A stretch of 13,766 nt of DNA from Bacillota bacterium. Its GTDB lineage: Bacteria; Bacillota; Clostridia; Peptostreptococcales; Anaerovoracaceae. Where the stretch lies: positions 1 through 13,766 of the forward strand of contig JAEDMR010000035.1 in the NCBI GenBank assembly GCA_016302925.1, given 5' to 3'. The notes beneath the pieces are model-generated. The model was not told the DNA's origin. It worked only from the letters and a program-made list of their open reading frames with translations, and did not search any database. A program made the translations under genes and the position numbers. Shown here one piece after another: positions 7,639 through 13,766 of the stretch (position 1 is the first letter of the stretch; every line of letters starts with the position of its first letter).

Positions 7639-8175
7639 TTAGAAACTCGGCGGGGTGGAAACCCACAGAATTTCCGCTCCTTTCTTTGAAGTAATATAAT
7701 GTGTCTTATCCGGTGTATAGTAGAAGGATTCGCCTGCCTTCGCCCGGTAAAGCTCTTTTCCGATATGTATGGTAATCTGCCCTTTCAGCACATAGCCGAA
7801 CTCCTCCCCTTCATGGGGCGTGTCAGGATAGGTGCTGCCGCCGGCAGAAAGCGTAAGGCGTATAGGCTCCATCTGATTTTTCTGTGCATTGGGGATGATC
7901 CATTCGGTCTTGTTTCTCAGTTCCTCGTCGATCTTCTCAAAATAGTCTTCGTCGCCGAATACCACCTGTGCCGGTGTTTCCTCTGCAGCAAAAAAATGCT
8001 GCAGGTCGGTTCCCAGGCACTGCAGGATATCCTCCAGGGTGGAAATGGACGGAGAGGTCACGTCGTTTTCCAGCTGGGAGATGAACCCCTTGGAAAGCTC
8101 GCTCCGGTCTGCCAGTTCCTCCTGGGTCAGCCCGTTTAAAATTCGAAGTTCTCTGATTTTGCTTCCGATGTCCAT
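7639..8175 (-). CDS. XRE-family regulator with cupin domain (PuuR-like), polyamine operon
   Basis: DNA-binding regulator of 178 residues and first gene of the pot operon. Residues 6-60 form an XRE helix-turn-helix (IRELRILNGLTQEELADRSE, then LSKGFISQLEND). A linker follows, then a cupin barrel (about 100-172) with HEGEEFGYVLKG (121-132) and AGESFYYTPDKTHY (147-160). HTH-cupin proteins of this layout include E. coli PuuR, which responds to putrescine, so a polyamine ligand is a fair inference from position and family. The ATG at 8175 has AAGG seven bases ahead. A palindrome in its own leader (8241-8255) suggests autoregulation of the whole operon. Whether it represses or activates cannot be told from sequence. 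Confidence 0.92.
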   Translation of the reverse strand: MDIGSKIRELRILNGLTQEELADRSELSKGFISQLENDVTSPSISTLEDILQCLGTDLQHFFAAEETPAQVVFGDEDYFEKIDEELRNKTEWIIPNAQKNQMEPIRLTLSAGGSTYPDTPHEGEEFGYVLKGQITIHIGKELYRAKAGESFYYTPDKTHYITSKKGAEILWVSTPPSF

Positions 8176-8235
8176 AGTGTCGCCTTCGTTTTCTCCTGGT
8201 TCGCCCGTTTGCCGTGCGTTTTATAATAATAAACT

Positions 8236-8255
8236 TTTAGTTTAGAAATACTAAA
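8236..8255. promoter_or_regulatory. Palindromic operator candidate in the pot leader
   Basis: TTTAG-AAATA-CTAAA (8241-8255) is a 5-5-5 inverted repeat, preceded directly by a further TTTAG at 8236-8240. It lies about 10-30 bases downstream of the predicted pot start site, a typical place for a repressor. The HTH-cupin product of the first gene is the obvious candidate; binding is inferred, not shown. Confidence 0.55.
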
Positions 8256-8271
8256 CCGTGCTGCAAATGTT

Positions 8272-8299
8272 ATTATATAGAAAACCTGCAAAATGTCAA
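8272..8299 (-). promoter_or_regulatory. Consensus sigma-A promoter of the pot operon
   Basis: On the minus strand an exact TTGACA (8299-8294) and exact TATAAT (8277-8272) are separated by 16 bases. Transcription should begin near 8265, giving a leader of about 90 nt before the regulator ATG at 8175. An AT tract lies further upstream (8361-8407), too far for a classic UP element. Confidence 0.85.
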
Positions 8300-8437
8300 T
8301 AGAAAAACCGAAAAACACCGCTGGCGTTTTCTGGATCATTCGTTTTTCAGCTTTTGTTTTCCAAAAAATATTTTTTTTATAAAATTATATATTTTCTATT
8401 GATATTTCTCTCCGCCGGTGGCAGAATTCTCTTGTAA

Positions 8438-9292
8438 GCAACAGGGAAGGAGCTGACAGCGGATACGCTGCTGCTTACAGTGCAGGCTTTCGTGTGTGCA
8501 GTCCTTTACTTCCTGCTTCTCAGTCTGGCTGGTTACACACTGTTCGGAAAAATCCTGCGTTTCAGTCCCCATGACGATATCCCGGTCTATGTCATGATTT
8601 TCGTCAGCATGAACTGCGGGTTTATGGGATTCCCCCTGACCCTCTCCCTGTTCGGTGATGATATCCTGTATATCATGGTGATTATCAACATTTCACATAC
8701 ATTCTATCTGTATCCATTCGGAGAACTGCAGCTGAAGCTGTACTGCGGAAACAGCTCTGATTCCGATGACCGTTCCGAAGGGTCCGAAAGATCCCAACGC
8801 AGCAGACATCTGCGCAGCCTGCGAAATGCAGCTTCTGCTGCAGCCAATCCTTGTACGCTGGCCGCTGTGGCGGGACTGATTCTGCTGATTGCCGGCATTC
8901 ATCTTCCGGAATTTCTCTTTTCCGGCATGGAGATGATTGGGGATGCGACCGTTCCGCTGTCCATGCTTCTGGTCGGAATGAAGCTGGGGAACAGCAATTT
9001 CCGGCGCCTGTTTCAGAATCGCAGGCTTCTGCTCACGGCTGGTCTCCGAATGTTCGTGCTTCCCGTCATTATGTTCCTGATCGTCAACCCACTTCCTCTG
9101 GCCACGGATCTGAAAGTCGCACTGATCTTTGCATCCTGCTTTGCCAGCGGCGTGGGTATCGTGCCGGTCATCAGCATGGAACACAAGAACGCACTTCTTG
9201 CCTCCGAGGGTGTGGCTCTGACCACTTTGTTCTCCATGGTTGTCATTCCGATATCCTCCATGTTCCTGATGTCCCATTATGGACTTGCCTGA
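8438..9292 (+). pseudogene. AEC-family (auxin efflux carrier type) transporter, 5'-truncated
   Basis: C-terminal three quarters of an AEC-type permease, a family of about 310 residues and ten membrane helices that exports or exchanges organic acids. From the GTG at 8480 it has 270 residues: a helix at 3-22, then MNCGFMGFPLTLSLFG (44-59) and DATVPLSMLLVGMKLG (155-170), both typical family signatures. A Ser/Arg/Asp-rich cytoplasmic loop (about 90-118) separates the halves. The first two helices (about 60 residues) are absent. The frame is open back to 8438 (KELTADTLLLT, like the loop after helix 2 in relatives), but there is no ATG, GTG or TTG there, and a TAA lies at 8435-8437. GGAAGGAG at 8445-8452 is badly placed for the GTG. 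I read it as a truncated remnant. No coding DNA for the missing part was seen upstream. Confidence 0.7.
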
Positions 9293-9351
9293 TGCTGAGC
9301 CAGGAACAGAGAATTATAAAATAAACGCACAAATCTGATAATGTTCATCAC

Positions 9352-9408
9352 AAAAAGCTGCCCGGTGGAATTTCACGTTTCTGTGCTCTTCCCATCGGGC
9401 AGCTTTTT
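9352..9408. terminator. Bidirectional intrinsic terminator
   Basis: AAAAAGCTGCCCG (9352-9364) pairs with CGGGCAGCTTTTT (9396-9408), and the stem extends inward with about four more pairs including one G-T. It has A5 on one side and T5 on the other, so it works on both strands. It lies between the convergent AEC gene (plus) and DUF1805 gene (minus). Confidence 0.88.
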
Positions 9409-9427
9409 CTGAATATTCTCTCTGCTT

Positions 9428-9730
9428 CTATCCGTTCAGTCTGGCGGCAGCCTGCGCACCGGTCATGCCGATCTCCACGCCCAGCGCTGCAGCAGCCGGT
9501 GTGACGCCCTTCACCGGGTTGGCCAGAATCTCCTCAAAGGATGCGCCCCCCACGATGGCAGCCGCATCGTCAAACTTCTCTGCTGCCGGCTGATTCAGAT
9601 AGCCGCACATGATGTATCCCTTCTTGCAGAGCAGAACCAGCATGTTCGGATGTCCTTCCCCGCCCGGCGCCTGGACCAGAATGCCCTGCACCGCCTTGCC
9701 TTCTACTTCTAATAAATCCATTTTTACCAT
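9428..9730 (-). CDS. DUF1805 (YunC-like) protein
   Basis: Small cytoplasmic protein of 100 residues, full length for the DUF1805 family (Bacillus YunC). The family-like core is LVLLCKKGYIMCGYLNQPAA (31-50) with the KGYIMCG signature, then AAAIVGGASFEEILANPVKGVTPAAAALGVEIGMTG. The biochemical role of the family is not known to me. The ATG at 9730 has GGAGG eight bases ahead, an ideal ribosome site. It lies 42 bases behind the TetR gene on the same strand, so the two may be cotranscribed, and it ends at the bidirectional terminator. Confidence 0.85.
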   Translation of the reverse strand: MVKMDLLEVEGKAVQGILVQAPGGEGHPNMLVLLCKKGYIMCGYLNQPAAEKFDDAAAIVGGASFEEILANPVKGVTPAAAALGVEIGMTGAQAAARLNG

Positions 9731-9772
9731 TTTCGCTTCCTCCTTCGAAATGCTTTATGCCATATGAATGGT

Positions 9773-10438
9773 TCACGGCTTTGCCGCTTCCATAATATAC
9801 AGAAATGCTGCGTCAAACCGCTCCTGATGGGCAGCCGCATCGAAATCGCTGCCCACGGCGCTGCGAATCATCGCCTCATGGATCGAATGCTGGTGGAGTG
9901 CTATCATCAGTTCCATGGTCTTCTCCGCCTTTTCCGATGCCACGAATCCCTCTGCCACCAGATCCTTCATCACCAGACTGTCCCGCTCGTACATGGTCCC
10001 CAGCCGGAGCATCTGCTTCATCTGCCCGCTGAGACCGTCCAGTTCCTGTGGAAACAGCTGCTCATAATAGACCTGCAGCACCTCGCCCAGAAGTCCGCTG
10101 TGCCGACCGAAAAACATGCCGTGGAATATCTCCGGTTCCCGGAACGCACAGGTATTGAAACACCGGTAGATCATCCGGTACCGCTGAAAGGCATTCATGT
10201 CCTCCGTCAGGTTCTTTTCCAGCAGCGCCACATACTCCCGCAGGTACCGTACCGATGCGAACAGAGTCAGATGCTCCAGATCCTGAAAATAGTTATACAG
10301 CGTCGCACTGTTATACCCGGCCTCCGATGCCACCTTCCGGATGGAAAGCCCCCCGGGACCCTCCTTTCGCAGCAGCCCCTCCGCCGCCTCAATGAAAAGC
10401 ATCATAACACGTTTCTTTTTTACGCTTAACTCCTCCAT
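9773..10438 (-). CDS. TetR/AcrR-family transcriptional regulator
   Basis: Dimeric DNA-binding repressor of 221 residues. The N-terminal helix-turn-helix is clear: LSIRKVASEAGYNSATLYNY (31-50) followed by FQDLEHLTLFA. The C-terminal ligand domain (about 60-221) is helical and not tied to a known ligand. ATG at 10438 has GGAAGG a few bases ahead. It is divergent from the EamA exporter, and the intergenic space holds a perfect 29-bp palindrome over the exporter start site. By analogy with TetR/TetA-type pairs, the simplest reading is that it represses the exporter, and perhaps itself, until a substrate binds. The DUF1805 gene downstream may share its transcript. Confidence 0.92.
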   Translation of the reverse strand: MEELSVKKKRVMMLFIEAAEGLLRKEGPGGLSIRKVASEAGYNSATLYNYFQDLEHLTLFASVRYLREYVALLEKNLTEDMNAFQRYRMIYRCFNTCAFREPEIFHGMFFGRHSGLLGEVLQVYYEQLFPQELDGLSGQMKQMLRLGTMYERDSLVMKDLVAEGFVASEKAEKTMELMIALHQHSIHEAMIRSAVGSDFDAAAHQERFDAAFLYIMEAAKP

Positions 10439-10462
10439 GAACCTTCCTTTCGCAAAAGCATG

Positions 10463-10491
10463 TTGACAGACAGACTGCCTCCGTCTATAAT
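10463..10491 (+). promoter_or_regulatory. Consensus sigma-A promoter of the EamA exporter
   Basis: Exact TTGACA (10463-10468), a 17-base spacer and exact TATAAT (10486-10491). Predicted start near 10498, about 95 nt ahead of the exporter ATG. So strong a promoter is expected to need tight repression, which fits the palindrome immediately downstream. Confidence 0.9.
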
Positions 10492-10492
10492 C

Positions 10493-10521
10493 TAATCACG
10501 ATTATTTTTTAATCGTGATTA
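10493..10521. promoter_or_regulatory. TetR operator candidate: perfect 12-5-12 palindrome
   Basis: TAATCACGATTA (10493-10504) and TAATCGTGATTA (10510-10521) are exact reverse complements around five T. It begins two bases past the -10 and covers the predicted transcription start. Each arm is itself close to a palindrome (TAATC-AC-GATTA), so it could hold one large dimer site or two adjacent dimers. Binding by the divergent TetR protein is inferred from position. Confidence 0.8.
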
Positions 10522-10592
10522 TTTTCAGGAACAAAATCTATGCGCCCGGCTTTTTGCCGTGCCGTGTTTTTTCTGTTTTCGAGGTGACACAC

Positions 10593-11438
10593 ATGAATCA
10601 AAAGCTTCCCCTTTCCGGGTCCATGCTGGTATTTTTCGGCGCACTCTTCTGGAGTCTCAATGCGCCTCTGGTCAAGTTTCTTGCGGTGGACGCACTGCTG
10701 ACCTGCGGACTGCGTTCTCTCATCGCTGGCGTGGTTCTGCTTCCATTTCTCCGGCTGTCGAAGCTTCACTGGTCTCCGTGGCTTGCCGTTTATCTGGTTT
10801 CCTACGCCTGCCTCTGCCTTGGCGTCGTTCTGGCGCTTCGCCGGACTTCCGCGGCCATTGCCATCGGCATGCAGTACGCCAGCATCGTGTGGCTCTTCCT
10901 GGCCTCCACCATCGCAAGCCGGAAGCTGGAACGAAAACGTATCCTTCCGGTAGTTCTGATCACTGTCGGTGTGATCATCTTCATGCTCTCCGGCATCTCC
11001 GGAAGCTCCATGACAGGAAACCTGATTGCCCTGACTGAAAGCATCTCCTTTGCATTCATGACAGTGGGTGCCAAGAAATCTGCGGGTGACAATCCGCTGG
11101 GACTGACGGCCCTGGCCAACCTCTTTACGGGGATGTTTATCTTTTTCTTCCTGCCGCCTCAGTTTACAGACCTGGGCACACTGACCGGAATGGAATGGAC
11201 CATCATCCTGATCCTGGGCATCGTACAGATCGGTCTCGGCTATGCCCTGTACAACATGGGAGTCCGCCGGGTTACTCCGCAGAAGGCTTCTGTCATTGCC
11301 CTCTGGGAAATGATTCTGGGACCTGTGTGGGTCGCCCTTTTTCTTCACGAATATCCGGGTCTTCTGGTCCTTACCGGATTTATCATCATCCTTGCCGGAA
11401 TTCTGGCCGATGCCAGAGCCGACGGAGCCGTCAGCTGA
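10593..11438 (+). CDS. EamA/DMT-family transporter
   Basis: Integral membrane transporter of 281 residues with about ten hydrophobic segments in two EamA repeats, the usual size and fold of drug/metabolite exporters. The first repeat begins FFGALFWSLNAPLVKFL (14-30) and the second around NLIALTESISFAFMTVGAKK; the closing VIALWEMILGPVWVALFLHE is typical of the family's last helices. Substrate cannot be told. The ATG at 10593 has GAGGTG six bases ahead. An in-frame GTG at 10515 lies inside the operator and has no ribosome site, so it is rejected. The gene has its own consensus promoter and is probably repressed by the divergent TetR protein. Its stop codon lies inside its terminator hairpin. 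Confidence 0.92.
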   Translation: MNQKLPLSGSMLVFFGALFWSLNAPLVKFLAVDALLTCGLRSLIAGVVLLPFLRLSKLHWSPWLAVYLVSYACLCLGVVLALRRTSAAIAIGMQYASIVWLFLASTIASRKLERKRILPVVLITVGVIIFMLSGISGSSMTGNLIALTESISFAFMTVGAKKSAGDNPLGLTALANLFTGMFIFFFLPPQFTDLGTLTGMEWTIILILGIVQIGLGYALYNMGVRRVTPQKASVIALWEMILGPVWVALFLHEYPGLLVLTGFIIILAGILADARADGAVS

Positions 11439-11452
11439 CGGCTCCTTTTTTT
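11424..11452 (+). terminator. Intrinsic terminator overlapping the EamA stop codon
   Basis: GGAGCCGTCAG and its exact complement CTGACGGCTCC form a continuous 22-bp palindrome (11424-11445) followed by seven T. The stop TGA (11436-11438) sits in its middle, so the last codons form the left arm. On the minus strand there is no T run, so it serves the plus strand only. Confidence 0.88.
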
Positions 11453-11456
11453 CTGT

Positions 11457-13052
11457 TTATTTCAAGAATGTGCCCAGAATATTTCTGGCAAGAGACGCAC
11501 CTACGTTACCGCCCAGTTTCTTTCCGAAGCTGCCGCCGACAGACTTGCCGATGGCATTGCCCAGTTCCCGTCCGATGGTGCCGGCTGCCGTGGATGCCAC
11601 CTGCTTCCGGCGGTTCTTCGCCTCGCGTTCCAGTCGTTCCTCTTCCTTCAGCCGCTTCTTTTCTTCTGCCAGCCTTGCTTTTTCTTCTGCTTTTGCCGCA
11701 GCTGCCTGCTCTTTGGCGGCGGCCTGGGCTTCTGCATCCTGCTGCTTGCGGATGACTTCTTCCTTCTCCATTCTCTGGAAGAATTCATAGGCCGAGTCCC
11801 GATCCACTGCATCCTGATATTTCAGATACAGGTTATTCATTACGATTTCTTTCTGTTTTTCCTCATCGGTAATCGGTCCCATCATGGACTGCGGCGGCAG
11901 AATCCTGCACTGTTTCACGATGCCCGGAATTCCCTTTTCATCCAGTACGGAAATCAGGGCTTCCCCGGTTCCCAGGCTGGTCAGCACTTCATAGGTATCG
12001 AAGTCCGGATTGGCCCGGAAGGATGCGGCAGCCGCCTTGCCCGCCTTCTCCTCCGCCGGAGTATAGGCACGAAGGGCATGCTGGATTTTGTTCCCAAGCT
12101 GGCCCAGCACCTCGTCCGGAATATCCTTCGGTGACTGGGTGATGAAGTAGACGCCGACACCCTTGGAACGGATCAGCTTCACCACTTGTTCGATTTTCGA
12201 CCGGAGCGCCTTGGAAATGTCCTTGAACAGCAGATGGGCTTCATCAAAGAAGAACACCATCCTCGGCTTATCCATATCTCCCACTTCCGGCAGGGTCTCG
12301 AAAAGTTCCGAAAGAAGCCACAGCAGGAAGGTGGAATACAGCGTCGTGTCATGAACCAGCTGACGGCAGTCCAGAATGTTGATCGGTCCCTTGCCGCCGC
12401 TTCCGCCGAAGAACCAGTCGGAAAGGTTCAGTGCCGGTTCGCCGAAAAATTCTTCGCCGCCCTGCGCCTCCAGCGCCACCACATCCCGCAGGATGGCAGC
12501 CACACTCTGTTTGGCGATATTTCCATATTCCTTCGAAAATTCATCGTTATGCTCTCCCACGTACTGGAGCATGGATTTCAGATCCTTCGTATCAATCAGA
12601 AGCAGATTCTGGTCATCTGCAATCTTGAACACGATGGTCAGAATGTCTGACTGGGTATCGTTCAGATCCATCAGCTTGGACAGAAGCACCGGCCCCATTT
12701 CCGAGATGGTGGTCCGGGCAGGAATTCCCATTTTGCCGTAGATATCCCAGAACACAGACGGATAGGACTGGTAACGGAAACCGCACTCCTCTAATCCGAA
12801 TTTGCTGATCCGCTTCTGCATATCCTCGCTGTCCACACCCGGCCGGCACATGCCCGACAGATCCCCTTTGATGTCGGCCAGGAACACCGGCACGCCTGCG
12901 TCACTGAAGGATTCTGCCAGTACTTTTAATGTGATGGTCTTGCCTGTTCCGGTAGCGCCGGCAATCAGGCCGTGGCGGTTTGCCATTTTCGGTTCGATAC
13001 ACACCTTTTCACCGGCAGCATCACCGATCCAGATTTTATCATTGTAAAACAT
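11457..13052 (-). CDS. DUF853 / YjgR-like HerA-type ATPase
   Basis: P-loop ATPase of the FtsK/HerA group, 531 residues, near the usual length for DUF853 proteins such as E. coli YjgR. Walker A GATGTGKT (32-39), FLADIKGDLSGM (57-68) with the family's KGD, Walker B MVFFFDEAHLL (265-275) and the sensor-like VYFITQSP (301-308) are all present. Residues about 428-484 form a highly charged Ala/Glu/Lys coiled coil, and the last 40 residues are a Gly-rich, zipper-like segment (GTIGRELGNAIGKSVGG). The physiological role of the family is not established to my knowledge. No NurA partner is next to it, so a HerA-NurA resection role is not supported. The ATG at 13052 has AGGAGG six bases ahead, and a promoter lies just upstream. 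It is convergent with the EamA gene. Confidence 0.9.
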   Translation of the reverse strand: MFYNDKIWIGDAAGEKVCIEPKMANRHGLIAGATGTGKTITLKVLAESFSDAGVPVFLADIKGDLSGMCRPGVDSEDMQKRISKFGLEECGFRYQSYPSVFWDIYGKMGIPARTTISEMGPVLLSKLMDLNDTQSDILTIVFKIADDQNLLLIDTKDLKSMLQYVGEHNDEFSKEYGNIAKQSVAAILRDVVALEAQGGEEFFGEPALNLSDWFFGGSGGKGPINILDCRQLVHDTTLYSTFLLWLLSELFETLPEVGDMDKPRMVFFFDEAHLLFKDISKALRSKIEQVVKLIRSKGVGVYFITQSPKDIPDEVLGQLGNKIQHALRAYTPAEEKAGKAAAASFRANPDFDTYEVLTSLGTGEALISVLDEKGIPGIVKQCRILPPQSMMGPITDEEKQKEIVMNNLYLKYQDAVDRDSAYEFFQRMEKEEVIRKQQDAEAQAAAKEQAAAAKAEEKARLAEEKKRLKEEERLEREAKNRRKQVASTAAGTIGRELGNAIGKSVGGSFGKKLGGNVGASLARNILGTFLK

Positions 13053-13081
13053 AGGGAACCTCCTGTATCTTTGATATGTCT

Positions 13082-13110
13082 ATTTTACACGGTCTTCCTG
13101 CGGTTTTCAA
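13082..13110 (-). promoter_or_regulatory. Promoter of the DUF853 gene
   Basis: On the minus strand TTGAAA (13110-13105) and TAAAAT (13087-13082), each one base from consensus, are 17 bases apart. The -35 overlaps the stop codon of the DUF3783 gene, so the ATPase can be transcribed independently of it. Confidence 0.6.
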
Positions 13111-13523
13111 ACCTTTTTCGTCATGGCCGCATGTTCCTTTTCCAGTTCCTGAAACAGCGCCTCCGGGCTCCAGCATGCATTGAACGGCGTGACCATTGCC
13201 TTCAGTGCAACCGGCCCGATGCCCGCTTCCCGCAGTGCCTGCAGGAATGCGAAAACCTCCGGCTGGTCCATCCCCGCAAACACAAGCATCTCCGACGTGA
13301 TGCCGGAGCCGGGCATGCGGATTTTGTCCGGTGGGGGAGTCGGCATCCCCATTCCACCCGGCATCCCCATTCCTTCCGGCAGAATCATGCCTGCCAGCTT
13401 TCCCAGGCTCTGTCCGTATTCGGACGGTGCAACCGGCTGCACTTCTATGCCAAGGCCTCTGCATACCGCCGAAATCTCCGCGATTCTTGGCATATTCATA
13501 TGGAATAACAGTATTTTTTTCAT
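13107..13523 (-). CDS. DUF3783-family protein with Met/Gly/Pro-rich insert
   Basis: Cytoplasmic protein of 138 residues of unknown function. The C-terminal part, EMLVFAGMDQPEVFAFLQAL (78-97) then LREAGIGPVALKAMVTPFNACWSPEALFQELEKEH, resembles the DUF3783 domain of clostridial proteins. The N-terminal part (MKKILLFHMNMPRIAEISAV) is less distinctive. Between them residues 50-72 are low complexity, built from repeats of GMGMP and a TPPP run. The ATG at 13523 has GAGGAA about eight bases ahead. It lies 54 bases upstream of the DUF853 gene on the same strand; a shared transcript is possible, although the ATPase has its own promoter. Confidence 0.75.
   Translation of the reverse strand: MKKILLFHMNMPRIAEISAVCRGLGIEVQPVAPSEYGQSLGKLAGMILPEGMGMPGGMGMPTPPPDKIRMPGSGITSEMLVFAGMDQPEVFAFLQALREAGIGPVALKAMVTPFNACWSPEALFQELEKEHAAMTKKV
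13341..13376. repeat. 18-bp in-frame tandem repeat in the DUF3783 gene
   Basis: Two adjacent 18-bp units at 13341-13358 and 13359-13376 match at 16 of 18 positions, both beginning CGGCATCCCCATTCC. Each encodes six residues of the GMGMP type on the minus strand. Unit number could vary between strains without breaking the frame. Confidence 0.75.
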
Positions 13524-13590
13524 GGTGCACTTTCCTCTCTGTGTTCTAATGTCGGCTTGATGTCTGCTGCCGGTTCGCTGCAGGAAAACG

Positions 13591-13618
13591 AAAAATGCCC
13601 TGCGGTTCAGAGCATTTT
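13591..13618 (-). terminator. Intrinsic terminator overlapping the GntR stop codon
   Basis: On the minus strand AAAATGC-T-CTG (13618-13608) pairs with CAG-G-GCATTTT around an AACCG loop, ending in five T. The last Met-Leu codons and part of the stop form the left arm, the same arrangement as at the EamA terminator. Confidence 0.75.
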
Positions 13619-13765
13619 GTCCGTCTTTATGATGATTTCGATGGCCTGCAGCGCATTGTCGATGTGGGCTTTCAGGCAGGCTTTCAGCCGGTCCTCATCT
13701 TCGTCGAAGATCGCCCGGATGATATTTCTGTGCTCTTCCAGCCCGGAATAATTCTTCTCGATGGA
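13607..13765 (-). CDS. GntR-family regulator, C-terminal FCD-type fragment (partial)
   Basis: Only the last 52 residues are in the window: SIEKNYSGLEEHRNIIRAIF, then DEDEDRLKACLKAHIDNALQ and AIEIIIKTDKML before a TGA at 13607-13609. The EEHRNIIRAIFDEDEDRLKACLKAHI pattern, with its His residues, is typical of the final helices of FadR/FCD ligand-binding domains in GntR regulators, where such histidines can help bind a metal. The DNA-binding half lies beyond the right edge, so the subfamily and target cannot be told. Confidence 0.7.
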   Translation of the reverse strand, partial: SIEKNYSGLEEHRNIIRAIFDEDEDRLKACLKAHIDNALQAIEIIIKTDKML

Positions 13766-13766
13766 C

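Noticed and set aside
7631..7666. Upstream GTG start for PotA
   Set aside because: A Shine-Dalgarno-like AAAGGAG is present, but it encodes conserved cupin residues of the upstream gene, and PotA proteins normally begin close to MALIELVDLSKSY.
8309..8333. Imperfect hairpin with flanking A4/T4 upstream of the pot promoter as a terminator
   Set aside because: The stem has a mismatch, the T run is only four bases, and no gene leads into it on the plus strand. It could be a remnant but cannot be supported.
10515..10592. Upstream GTG start for the EamA transporter
   Set aside because: The GTG lies within the operator palindrome without a ribosome site. The ATG at 10593 has GAGGTG at good spacing and begins a normal EamA N-terminus.
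10509..11348. Minus-strand frame of 279 codons opposite the EamA gene
   Set aside because: The product is hydrophilic and repetitive as expected for the complement of a membrane protein gene, and no start signal is seen.
11457..13052. HerA-NurA type DNA repair or HerA-based antiphage system
   Set aside because: The protein fits the housekeeping-like DUF853/YjgR group, and no nuclease, SIR2 or DUF4297-type partner lies next to it.

Overview
The window reads as chromosomal DNA of a moderately GC-rich Firmicute, most likely a Clostridia/Lachnospiraceae-type gut anaerobe. This is inferred from the strong GGAGG ribosome binding sites, the consensus sigma-A promoters, the three-gene 7TM sensor/kinase/regulator module, the DUF1805 and DUF3783 small proteins, and a polyamine operon whose last gene fuses PotC to PotD. 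The family-level placement is inference. No rRNA, tRNA, CRISPR array, transposase or phage gene was seen.

Layout, left to right. (1) 1-3250, minus strand: a signalling operon of a 7TM sensor-like membrane protein, a sensor histidine kinase and a response regulator that runs off the left edge. The kinase is split by one extra C in a C6 run. The regulator changes frame and seems to lack a few residues near residue 25. The first gene overruns the second by 116 nt, which also suggests a frame slip. (2) 3251-3856: about 600 nt without a convincing gene. It holds a candidate promoter for the signalling operon, a cluster of GTTAAC palindromes spaced at near-integral helical turns, a 13-bp tandem duplication and the terminator of the next operon. 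(3) 3857-8300, minus strand: a polyamine uptake operon (XRE-cupin regulator, potA, potB, potCD fusion) behind a consensus promoter with a palindromic operator candidate in its leader. (4) 8438-9292, plus strand: an AEC-family transporter lacking its N-terminal membrane segments, ending at a bidirectional terminator. (5) 9428-10438, minus strand: a DUF1805 (YunC-like) protein behind a TetR-family regulator. (6) 10463-11452, plus strand: an EamA/DMT exporter divergent from the TetR gene, with a consensus promoter and a perfect 12-5-12 palindrome over its start site. (7) 11457-13523, minus strand: a DUF853 (YjgR/HerA-like) ATPase and a DUF3783 protein. (8) 13607-13766: the C-terminal end of a GntR/FCD-type regulator.

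How the parts fit: the pot genes should form one ATP-driven spermidine/putrescine importer (PotA ATPase, PotB and PotC permeases, PotD binding domain tethered to PotC), probably controlled by the cupin regulator. The TetR protein is the natural repressor of the divergent EamA exporter. The signalling operon is probably decayed, or carries clustered assembly errors. I found no convincing new multi-gene system. The least explained signal is the helically phased GTTAAC array at 3535-3746.
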